Source of the DNA: RGIG1993 sp964564225
GTDB lineage: Bacteria; Bacillota; Clostridia; Oscillospirales; CAG-272
Direction of reading: 5' to 3'
NCBI GenBank assembly: GCA_964564225.1
Contig: CAZMAF010000051.1
Span: forward strand, 1-11,223
DNA length: 11,223 nucleotides
A program made the translations under genes and the position numbers. The notes under the pieces are model-generated. The model worked only from the letters and a program-made list of their open reading frames with translations. It searched no databases and had not been told where the DNA came from. Position 1 is the first letter of the stretch, and each line of letters begins with the position of its first letter. Below, piece by piece: positions 6,085 through 11,223 of this stretch.

Positions 6085-6722
6085 TACTTCATAGAATCGA
6101 TCGCAGCATCGGTAAGAGCAGTAGTATCTTCCACCTTTTCCTGACCGACAACGATCTTCATTCTACCCTTGGACGCATAGTAGTCCTTGAGAGGCTCTGT
6201 CTGTTCATGATAAATGCGGAGTCTGTCAGCAACAACCTCGGGAAAATCATCACGTCTGAGCGTGAGAACTTCACCGCAGCTATCACAATGCTCACCATCC
6301 GTCGAAGGCTTAAAAGCAACGTGATAGGTTGCGCTGCATTTGGGGCAGACTCTGCGGCCACCCATTCTTGCGATAATCGCTTCGTCAGGAACCTCGATCG
6401 AAATAACCACATCCATTTCGATACCCATTGCATCGAGCGCTTCAGCCTGTACAACCGTACGGGGGAAGCCGTCGAGAATGTAACCGTTCTTGCAGTCGTC
6501 CATATCGAGTCTTTCCTTAATGATGCCGATTACAACTTCATCAGGAACGAGTGCGCCGGATTCGGTATAAGCCTTAGCAGCAAGACCCATAGCCGTTTCG
6601 TTTTTAATTGCTTCTCTGATAATCGCACCGGTCGAAATAGCGGGAATACCAAGACGCGCACTGGTGTGCTCAGCCTGTGTGCCCTTGCCAGCGCCGGGTG
6701 CGCCTAAGAACATAATTTTCAT
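6084..6722 (-). CDS. adk: adenylate kinase, zinc-lid form
   Basis: Catalyses ATP + AMP to 2 ADP and so balances cytoplasmic adenine nucleotides. The 212-residue protein has the P-loop GAPGAGKGTQ (residues 7-16) and the AMP-site segment DGFPRT (84-89). Its long LID domain carries four cysteines, C126, C129, C146 and C149, in a CxxC...CxxC zinc site, the form usual in Gram-positive bacteria. The RRDD segment (156-159) after the LID is conserved too. A GAGG-type ribosome-binding site lies five bases or so before the ATG. The gap to secY contains a strong hairpin, so adk may be expressed or stabilised differently from the upstream ribosomal genes. It overlaps map by one base. Confidence 0.98.
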   Translation of the reverse strand: MKIMFLGAPGAGKGTQAEHTSARLGIPAISTGAIIREAIKNETAMGLAAKAYTESGALVPDEVVIGIIKERLDMDDCKNGYILDGFPRTVVQAEALDAMGIEMDVVISIEVPDEAIIARMGGRRVCPKCSATYHVAFKPSTDGEHCDSCGEVLTLRRDDFPEVVADRLRIYHEQTEPLKDYYASKGRMKIVVGQEKVEDTTALTDAAIDSMK

Positions 6723-6760
6723 TGATACCTCATATTAATTCAAATCATCGAGCAGAGTTA

Positions 6761-6798
6761 CTCCGCCACGTCGGAAAACTCCGACGTGGCAAAAGGAG
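6761..6798 (-). promoter_or_regulatory. strong hairpin between secY and adk, without T-tract
   Basis: GCCACGTCGGA (6765-6775) pairs perfectly over 11 bases with 6780-6790 around a four-base loop. The outer CTCC (6761-6764) can pair with GGAG (6795-6798) across a four-base bulge. It begins directly after the secY stop codon on the minus strand. No T-tract follows it on either strand (on the minus strand it is preceded by TTTT and followed by GGAG), so it does not look like a normal intrinsic terminator for this operon. It could block 3'-to-5' decay of the upstream mRNA, pause polymerase, or mark a processing site. The stem is seen directly; the role is inferred. Confidence 0.7.
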
Positions 6799-6799
6799 C

Positions 6800-8167
6800 T
6801 TACTGCAAAAAGCCTTTGTAGTGACGCATCGACATCTGAGCTTCGATAACGCGATAAGTCTCGAGTGCAACACCGATAACGATGAGAAGTGACGAACCGC
6901 CGAAGGTCAGAGACTGAAGATTCGAAAGAACCGCAGAACCAAAGAAGGTCGTGGTAACTTCAAACTCACTGAGAAGAGCTGCAATACAGCTTACGAGAAG
7001 CGGAACACCTGCAATAATTGCAAGGAAGATCGCACCGAGGAAGGTAATTCTGTCGAGAATCTTCTTGATATAGTTTGCCGTGCTTTCGCCGGGACGAATG
7101 CCGGGAACCGAACCGCCGTTCTGCTTCAGGTTGTTTGATACCTCAACGGGATCAAACGAGATAAGAATATAGAAATACGAGAATGCAACGATAAGTGCAA
7201 TAAATGCAACAACGTAAAGAATCGAGGTCTGTCCAAAAAGCTTGTTCACCCAATACCAACCGGGATTCGCAGACTGCGTAGCCTGAGACTTGCCGGCAAG
7301 AGCCGAGATCGTCGCGGGAAGCGAAACAATAGAGGATGCGAAAATGATCGGCATAACACCGGTCATATTCAGCTTAATGGGGAGATTCGAGTTCTGACCG
7401 CCATACATTTTTCTGCCTACAACTCTCTTCGCATACTGTACGGGAATGCGGCGCTCACTGTTGGTGATATAAACGACGTAGTAAACCATCAGAACCGATG
7501 CTACAACCGCAAGAACACCAAACGAGATACCCCATCCAAGTTTTGTCGACGTAAAGAGATTGATAATGCTACCGATCATTGCGGGACCGGAAGCCAGAAT
7601 ATTTGCAAAAAGGATCATCGAGATACCGTTACCGATACCGCGATCGTTGATCTTTTCGCCAAGCCACATGATTAGTGCAGCACCTGCGGTAAACGCAGAA
7701 ATAATAACGAGAGCCTGTACCCAAGGACGGTCGGTCTTAACCAGCCAGCCCTGATTATCGAGAATCTTGTAGTAAGCAAACGCGGTAAGAACAGCGAGAG
7801 CAACCGTGCTGAGACGGGTGATCAGCTCAATCTTACGCTTACCGTCACCGGTTTCGTCCTTCGACCACTCCTGAAGCTTTTTAAAAGCTACCGTGAGAAG
7901 CTGAATCACGATCTGTGCGGTAATGTAAGGGCTGATACCGAGTGCAAAGAAGGTTGCCTGACCAAGCGCGCCGCCCGACAGGATGTTCATATACGAAAAG
8001 ATCGTGTTTGCGTACATGTCAAAATTGATCACCGCCGAGTCAACGTAGGGTACGGGAATTGCGCAACCGAATCTGTAGATAAGCAGAATCAGTGCAGTGA
8101 ATAAGATCTTTTTTCTGATATCAACGGCTGCCCAAATATTTCTGATTTTTTGAATTGCCGATCTCAT
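6800..8167 (-). CDS. secY: protein translocase subunit SecY
   Basis: SecY forms the membrane channel for Sec-dependent export and membrane-protein insertion, with SecE and SecG. The 455-residue product has ten hydrophobic segments. Family signatures run in order: RKKILFTALILLIYRFGCAI before and in the first helix, the plug and second-helix segment GGALGQATFFALGISPYITA, GNGISMILFANI, ERRIPVQYAKR in a cytoplasmic loop, NGGSVPGIRPGE, and the end LETYRVIEAQMSMRHYKGFL. The external loop near residues 295-315 (SQATQSANPGWYW) is a little long, which is common. It overlaps the rplO stop by one base (TGATG). Its ribosome-binding site is unusually long and lies inside the last rplO codons, so translation is probably coupled to L15. 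Confidence 0.98.
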   Translation of the reverse strand: MRSAIQKIRNIWAAVDIRKKILFTALILLIYRFGCAIPVPYVDSAVINFDMYANTIFSYMNILSGGALGQATFFALGISPYITAQIVIQLLTVAFKKLQEWSKDETGDGKRKIELITRLSTVALAVLTAFAYYKILDNQGWLVKTDRPWVQALVIISAFTAGAALIMWLGEKINDRGIGNGISMILFANILASGPAMIGSIINLFTSTKLGWGISFGVLAVVASVLMVYYVVYITNSERRIPVQYAKRVVGRKMYGGQNSNLPIKLNMTGVMPIIFASSIVSLPATISALAGKSQATQSANPGWYWVNKLFGQTSILYVVAFIALIVAFSYFYILISFDPVEVSNNLKQNGGSVPGIRPGESTANYIKKILDRITFLGAIFLAIIAGVPLLVSCIAALLSEFEVTTTFFGSAVLSNLQSLTFGGSSLLIVIGVALETYRVIEAQMSMRHYKGFLQ

Positions 8168-8607
8168 CAGATCACCTCGATCTCACCGCCAAGAGCTTCG
8201 ATCTTCTCTTTAGCGGAAGCCGAGAAAACTGCTGCCTTAACGGTTAACTTCTTGGTGAGTTCACCACGACCAAGGATCTTAACGCCATCGTTTACCTTCT
8301 TAACAAGGCCCTTTGCGATGAGTGCTTCGGTATTTACAACTGCACCGTCTTCAAAAAGATTCAGAGACTCAACGTTAACAATCGCATAAACGGTTGCAAA
8401 CTTGTTCTTGAAACCTCTCTTAGGGAGCTGTCTGTAGAGCGGGAACTGACCGCCTTCAAAACCTACACGCACGCCGCCGCCGGAACGAGCATTCTGACCT
8501 TTGTGACCTTTACCGGCAGTTTTGCCGTTACCCGAGCCGGGACCTCTGCCTTTACGCCATGCGGCCTTAGCAGAACCTTCAGCAGGGGAAAGTTCATGGA
8601 GCTTCAT
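8167..8607 (-). CDS. rplO: 50S ribosomal protein L15
   Basis: L15 is a late-assembling large-subunit protein that threads a glycine-rich extension into 23S rRNA. The 146-residue sequence starts MKLHELSPAEGS and has the characteristic GRG-x-GSGNGKTAGKGHKGQ-x-ARSGGG-x-R-x-GFEGGQ-x-PLYRQLPKRGF stretch (about residues 20-68). A normal globular C-terminal domain follows. It lies 29 bases after rpmD. A clear GGAGG-type site precedes the ATG, and the gene ends overlapping the secY start. Nothing is unusual in length or composition. Confidence 0.98.
   Translation of the reverse strand: MKLHELSPAEGSAKAAWRKGRGPGSGNGKTAGKGHKGQNARSGGGVRVGFEGGQFPLYRQLPKRGFKNKFATVYAIVNVESLNLFEDGAVVNTEALIAKGLVKKVNDGVKILGRGELTKKLTVKAAVFSASAKEKIEALGGEIEVI
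8170..8178 (-). promoter_or_regulatory. extended Shine-Dalgarno of secY inside rplO
   Basis: GAGGTGATC on the minus strand matches nine consecutive bases complementary to the 16S rRNA 3' tail. It lies two bases before the secY ATG and forms the last codons of rplO. Such a long match within an overlapping gene end fits translational coupling. Confidence 0.75.
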
Positions 8608-8636
8608 ATTTATTCCTCCTTTATGCTATTTTGCGC

Positions 8637-8816
8637 TTATTCAGCGACTTCTTCCACAGCAACGAGGTGAGCAAGAACTTTGATCTTACCCATCGTAGCA
8701 GGGGTGTTGGGGAGGACTTTGAAGTCCCCGATTTTCTTAAAGCCGAGCGATGCGGCAGTAGCCTTCGCATTGGGGTTAGCACCGATAAGGCTCTTTTTCA
8801 AAATAACTTTAACCAT
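8637..8816 (-). CDS. rpmD: 50S ribosomal protein L30
   Basis: A 59-residue protein of the standard bacterial L30 length: MVKVILKKSLIGANPNAKATA, then LGFKKIGDFKVLPNTPATMGKIKVLAHLVAVEEV. The start at 8814-8816 (MVKVILKK) is chosen because it gives the family length and has GGAGGGG just upstream. An upstream in-frame ATG would add 17 residues that are merely the end of rpsE read in another frame. L30 is a small peripheral large-subunit protein. It sits 13 bases after rpsE, in the conserved rpsE-rpmD-rplO order. Confidence 0.97.
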   Translation of the reverse strand: MVKVILKKSLIGANPNAKATAASLGFKKIGDFKVLPNTPATMGKIKVLAHLVAVEEVAE

Positions 8817-8829
8817 TATCGACCCCTCC

Positions 8830-9330
8830 TTAAATCTCATCAACGTTCTTACCACGCATAGCAGCAACCTCTTCAGCGCTGCGGAGCTGCTTCAGGCCCT
8901 CAAAAGTAGCCTTAACAACGTTAGTGGGATTGGAAGAACGGAGGCATTTTGCTCTGATGTTCTTGATACCGGCAGCCTCAAGAACCGCTCTGACAGTTCC
9001 GCCTGCGATGATACCGGTACCTTCAGGAGCGGGCTTCAGAAGAACCTTACCTGCACCGAACACACCGATAACCTCGTGAGGAATGGTGTTTCCCTTCATG
9101 GAAACCGTAATCATGTTTTTCTTGGCATCTTCAATACCCTTGCGGATTGCTTCGGGGGTTTCAGCTGCCTTACCAAGACCGTAACCAACGTGACCGTTGC
9201 CATCGCCCACAACCATGATAGCTGCAAACGAACCAACACGACCGCCCTTAACGGTTTTGGATACTCTTTTAATCGCTACGCGCTTTTCCTGAAGATCAAG
9301 GGTAGCTGCATCAATCTTATTAATAGCCAT
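8830..9330 (-). CDS. rpsE: 30S ribosomal protein S5
   Basis: S5 helps decoding accuracy and mRNA unwinding at the 30S entry side. The 166-residue protein has both halves of the family: an N-terminal double-stranded-RNA-binding-like domain with VKGGR and VVGDGNGHVGYGLGKA (about 27-56), and the C-terminal part with AGGTVRAVLEAAGI and SNPTNVVKATFEGL. Two places depart from the usual pattern: VGSF follows KGGR where R-F-x-F is common, and the segment KCLRSSNP has Arg where Gly normally stands (K-x-x-GS). Neither breaks the frame. The spectinomycin-associated KGG loop itself is intact. It lies 20 bases after rplR and 13 before rpmD. Confidence 0.97.
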   Translation of the reverse strand: MAINKIDAATLDLQEKRVAIKRVSKTVKGGRVGSFAAIMVVGDGNGHVGYGLGKAAETPEAIRKGIEDAKKNMITVSMKGNTIPHEVIGVFGAGKVLLKPAPEGTGIIAGGTVRAVLEAAGIKNIRAKCLRSSNPTNVVKATFEGLKQLRSAEEVAAMRGKNVDEI

Positions 9331-9350
9331 ATTTTTCTCCTTACCCTTTC

Positions 9351-9710
9351 TCAGAACTTAAGGCCGCCCGAGCGAGCGCCTTCGGCAAGCTCAAGTACAC
9401 GTCCGTGATAGAGGTAACCGCCGCGGTCAAAAACAACCACTTCGATACCCTTAGCCTTTGCTCTTTCAGCAATGATTTCGCCAACCTTCTTAGCAGCAGC
9501 CTTGTTGCTGCCAATCATACCGAAATCCTTTTCGTAGGAAGAAGCTGCAACCAGAGTCGTGCCGGTCGTATCGTCGATGATCTGTGCGGAAATGTGAGCA
9601 TTGGAGCGATAAACGCAAAGACGGGGACGCATAGACGTACCGGAGATTTTGGATCTGACTCTTGCGTGTCTCTTCTTGCGCTGGATATTGGAATCTCTTT
9701 TCGTAACCAT
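9351..9710 (-). CDS. rplR: 50S ribosomal protein L18
   Basis: L18 binds 5S rRNA together with L5 and places it in the central protuberance. The 119-residue product has a basic N-terminus (RKKRHARVRSKISGT), then RPRLCVYRSNAHISAQIIDD, VFDRGGYLYHGRV and a C-terminal ARSGGLKF, all in family positions. Length is typical for Bacillota (about 117-122). It starts with ATG and lies between rplF (20 bases upstream) and rpsE (20 bases downstream), the universal spc order. Confidence 0.98.
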   Translation of the reverse strand: MVTKRDSNIQRKKRHARVRSKISGTSMRPRLCVYRSNAHISAQIIDDTTGTTLVAASSYEKDFGMIGSNKAAAKKVGEIIAERAKAKGIEVVVFDRGGYLYHGRVLELAEGARSGGLKF

Positions 9711-9730
9711 TTCGTCTTAATCCCCTTTCC

Positions 9731-10273
9731 TTATTTCTTACCGGCCTTACCGGCTTTACGACGGATGTATTCACCGGCGTACTTAACACCCTTGCCCTTG
9801 TAGGGTTCGGGAGGTCTCTTACCACGGACTTCTGCTGCAACCTGACCAACCTTCTGCTTGTCGATACCGGAAACCACAACCGTAAGTTCGTTAGGAACCG
9901 TGAAGGTAATACCGTCGCCATCCTGGAAGGTAACGGGGTGAGAGTAACCGAGGTTAAGATTGAGGGTAGTACCCTGCTTGTTTGCTCTGTAACCAACACC
10001 AACGATTTCGAGGGTCTTGGAGTAGCCTTCGGTAACGCCAACAATCATATTGTTAAGAAGCGTACGGGTGAGGCCGTGAAGAGCTCTGTTTTCTTTTTCA
10101 TCGTCAGGACGGGTAACAGTGATTTCGTTACCGTTCTGTGTGATGGTCATTGCAGCGCTGAGCTGCTGTTCAAGAGTTCCCTTGGGTCCCTTAACGGTAA
10201 CGTAGTTTGTGTCGGAAATCGAAATCTCAACACCTGCGGGAACAACGATAACTTTTCTACCAATTCTAGACAT
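9731..10273 (-). CDS. rplF: 50S ribosomal protein L6
   Basis: L6 lies at the base of the stalk near the factor-binding site of the large subunit. With the start at 10271-10273 (MSRIGRKVIVVPAGVEI) the protein has 180 residues, the family norm. Two homologous domains are visible: about 1-80, and 85-175 with YRANKQGTTLNLNLGYSHPV and KQKVGQVAAEVRGKRPPEPYKGKGV. That last stretch is the L6 signature. AGGAGG (10283-10288) is nine bases upstream. A longer reading frame adds 11 residues, but its start would overlap the end of rpsH and has no ribosome-binding site. The C-terminus ends in the usual GKAGKK. Confidence 0.98.
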   Translation of the reverse strand: MSRIGRKVIVVPAGVEISISDTNYVTVKGPKGTLEQQLSAAMTITQNGNEITVTRPDDEKENRALHGLTRTLLNNMIVGVTEGYSKTLEIVGVGYRANKQGTTLNLNLGYSHPVTFQDGDGITFTVPNELTVVVSGIDKQKVGQVAAEVRGKRPPEPYKGKGVKYAGEYIRRKAGKAGKK

Positions 10274-10282
10274 TATGTTATT

Positions 10283-10288
10283 CCTCCT
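10283..10288 (-). promoter_or_regulatory. rplF: ribosome binding site deciding the rplF start
   Basis: A perfect AGGAGG lies nine bases before the ATG at 10271-10273, in the 16-base gap after rpsH. It shows that translation begins at MSRIGRK rather than at the upstream in-frame ATG. Confidence 0.85.
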
Positions 10289-10289
10289 A

Positions 10290-10685
10290 TTACCAAATGA
10301 ACGCAAGGATTTCGCCGCCGACGTTCTCTTTACGAGCCTTCTTGTCGGTCATGATACCCTTATTCGTGGAAACGATCGCAATACCGAGACCGTTCATTAC
10401 CTTAGGCATATCTTCGCAGCCGGAGTAAATTCTCAGACCGGGTTTCGATACTCTTCTGAGACCCTGGATAACCTGCTTCTTGCCGATGTACTTGAGGGTG
10501 ATCTTGATGATGCCCTGCTTGCCATCTTCAACTACCTGATAGCCCTTGATATAACCTTCCTCGAGAAGAATGTCAGCGATTGCCTTCTTCATGTTCGAAG
10601 CAGGAATATCAACGGTTTCGTGTCTTGCGCTGTTTGCGTTGCGGATACGTGTAAGCATATCTGCAATAACGTCTGAAATTTGCAT
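10290..10685 (-). CDS. rpsH: 30S ribosomal protein S8
   Basis: S8 binds helix 21 of 16S rRNA early in assembly. In E. coli it also represses the spc operon by binding an mRNA mimic of that helix. The 131-residue protein is of usual length. It begins with a typical SDVIADMLTRIRNA segment. The C-terminal RNA-binding half shows LRRVSKPGLRIY and LGIAIVSTNKGIMTD, with the family's strongest conservation around STNKG-x-M. GGGAGG lies about seven bases before the ATG. The 164-base gap that separates it from rpsN is the largest inside this operon and contains several inverted repeats. Confidence 0.98.
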   Translation of the reverse strand: MQISDVIADMLTRIRNANSARHETVDIPASNMKKAIADILLEEGYIKGYQVVEDGKQGIIKITLKYIGKKQVIQGLRRVSKPGLRIYSGCEDMPKVMNGLGIAIVSTNKGIMTDKKARKENVGGEILAFIW

Positions 10686-10849
10686 AATTTTAATCCTCCC
10701 TATGCAAGTTTAATCTCTTGCTGCCCAACTGAATGGGCTTGCAACCGGCCGGTTGAAAGTAATTCCCTGTCCGGTTATGGAGATTTAGCAGTATATAATT
10801 TTTTTACTGTTAAATGTGGATTGTACGGTTTGTACAAAGGTATCTTCTT
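10686..10849 (-). promoter_or_regulatory. 164-base structured spacer between rpsN and rpsH
   Basis: This gap contains no open reading frame with a ribosome-binding site. It holds three inverted repeats. TTGTAC/GTACAA (10821-10826 with 10832-10837, five-base loop) lies just after rpsN. The perfect 14-base palindrome CAACCGGCCGGTTG is at 10742-10755, and a further CCGG at 10771-10774 could pair with it. The third is a nine-pair stem with a small internal loop, TTGC+GCCCA with TGGGC+GCAA (10718-10744). Between them is a very AT-rich stretch at 10794-10815. No T-tract terminator and no convincing promoter can be seen. An RNA regulatory element, possibly a binding site for S8 or another operon protein, is possible but not shown. 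Confidence 0.5.
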
Positions 10850-11035
10850 TTACCAAGAAGCTTTTCTTACGCCGGGGATTTCGCCCTTATACGCAAGTTC
10901 TCTGAAGCAGATACGGCAGATGCCGTAGTCTCTCAGATACGCGTGGGGTCTGCCGCACAGCTTGCATCTGTTGTAGCTTCTCGTAGAGAACTTCGGAGTG
11001 CGCTGCTGCTTTAAGATCATAGATTTCTTTGCCAT
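10850..11035 (-). CDS. rpsN: 30S ribosomal protein S14, zinc-binding (type Z)
   Basis: The 61-residue length and four cysteines (C24, C27, C40, C43, in CKLC...CRIC) mark the short zinc-binding S14 found in the spc operon of Gram-positive bacteria, not the long cysteine-free paralogue. The C-terminus ELAYKGEIPGVRKASW is the family's conserved end. S14 is in the head of the small subunit and assembles late. A strong AGGAGG lies about ten bases before the ATG, in the 18-base gap after rplE. Downstream lies the unusual 164-base spacer rather than rpsH directly. Confidence 0.98.
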   Translation of the reverse strand: MAKKSMILKQQRTPKFSTRSYNRCKLCGRPHAYLRDYGICRICFRELAYKGEIPGVRKASW

Positions 11036-11053
11036 AGCTTATGCTCTCCTCCT

Positions 11054-11223
11054 TTACTTCTCAAACGGAGCGCCCATGAGCGTCAGGAGCTCTCTGGCTT
11101 CTTCGTCGGTGTTAGCCGTGGTGACAAAGATGATGTCCATGCCACGGATCTTGTCGATTTTATCGTATTCGATCTCGGGGAAGATCAGCTGCTCCTTCAG
11201 GCCCAGGGCGTAGTTGCCGCGGC
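11054..11223 (-). CDS. rplE: 50S ribosomal protein L5, C-terminal part (cut by window edge)
   Basis: Only the last 55 codons lie in the window; the gene continues beyond the right edge. The visible residues RGNYALGLKEQ, IFPEIEYDKID, RGMDIIFVTTANTDEEARELL and the end GAPFEK are the conserved C-terminus of L5. L5 binds 5S rRNA with L18 and forms a bridge to the small-subunit head. It directly precedes rpsN by 18 bases, as in other Bacillota spc operons. The truncation is only an effect of the window boundary; the frame is intact to the stop codon. Confidence 0.97.
   Translation of the reverse strand, partial: RGNYALGLKEQLIFPEIEYDKIDKIRGMDIIFVTTANTDEEARELLTLMGAPFEK

Noticed and set aside
8817..8867. 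N-terminal extension of L30 by 17 residues
   Set aside because: The extra codons overlap the end of rpsE in another frame, and the family starts at MVKVILKK.
8680..9408. 242-residue plus-strand reading frame
   Set aside because: It runs antisense across rpmD, rpsE and part of rplR, spanning three real genes. It is a shadow of their codon bias.
10274..10306. N-terminal extension of L6 by 11 residues
   Set aside because: It would overlap the end of rpsH and lacks a ribosome-binding site, whereas the internal ATG has a perfect AGGAGG and gives the family length.
10794..10799. Perfect TATAAT on the plus strand in the rpsN-rpsH spacer, as an antisense promoter
   Set aside because: There is no -35-like hexamer at 16-18 bases upstream, and the only TTGAAA is 35 bases away. 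It is likely chance in an AT-rich stretch.
10791..10815. TATACT on the minus strand as an internal promoter before rpsH
   Set aside because: No acceptable -35 box at the right spacing; the nearest TTAACA is only 12 bases away.
1..11223. CRISPR array, insertion sequence, tRNA or rRNA genes, toxin-antitoxin or defence genes
   Set aside because: I looked for regular repeats, transposase motifs, tRNA-like folds and such gene pairs on both strands and saw none.

Overview
The window is mostly the downstream part of a bacterial ribosomal-protein super-operon (spc plus alpha). It is read leftwards on the minus strand from the right edge (11223) to a strong terminator near 1961. In order of transcription the genes are rplE (3' part only), rpsN, rpsH, rplF, rplR, rpsE, rpmD, rplO, secY, adk, map, infA, rpmJ, rpsM, rpsK, rpsD, rpoA and rplQ. 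The order secY-adk-map-infA-rpmJ-rpsM-rpsK-rpsD-rpoA-rplQ is typical of Bacillota. Placing rpsD inside the alpha cluster, with S4 and S14 of the zinc-binding type and a zinc-lid adenylate kinase, points to Clostridia rather than Bacilli. The BspA-like leucine-rich-repeat gene and AT-rich intergenic DNA fit a gut-type clostridial genome, possibly an uncultured lineage. This placement is inference from gene order and protein type only.

The super-operon supplies the parts of translation and protein export together: small-subunit proteins (S14, S8, S5, S13, S11, S4), large-subunit proteins (L5, L6, L18, L30, L15, L36, L17), initiation factor IF1, methionine aminopeptidase, adenylate kinase, the SecY translocon channel and the RNA polymerase alpha subunit. 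Most genes are 10-30 bases apart or overlap by one base (rplO/secY, adk/map). Three larger gaps stand out: 164 bases between rpsN and rpsH with several inverted repeats, 77 bases between secY and adk with a long perfect hairpin, and 80 bases between rpsD and rpoA.

Left of the rplQ terminator lies a second, unrelated minus-strand unit. It has a near-consensus sigma-A promoter (1828-1856) with a run of seven G in its spacer, a four-helix hypothetical membrane protein, and a 344-residue leucine-rich-repeat protein without a signal peptide, followed by a hairpin terminator near 147-178. The leftmost 146 bases hold no gene. They are very AT-rich and end in a TTGACA that may be the -35 box of the next minus-strand gene beyond the edge. 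The ecfA/ecfT/truA/rplM/rpsI block that commonly follows rplQ in Bacillota is not here.

I found no sign of a new multi-gene system. The observations most worth a second look are the structured rpsN-rpsH spacer, the poly-G promoter spacer and the secY-adk hairpin.
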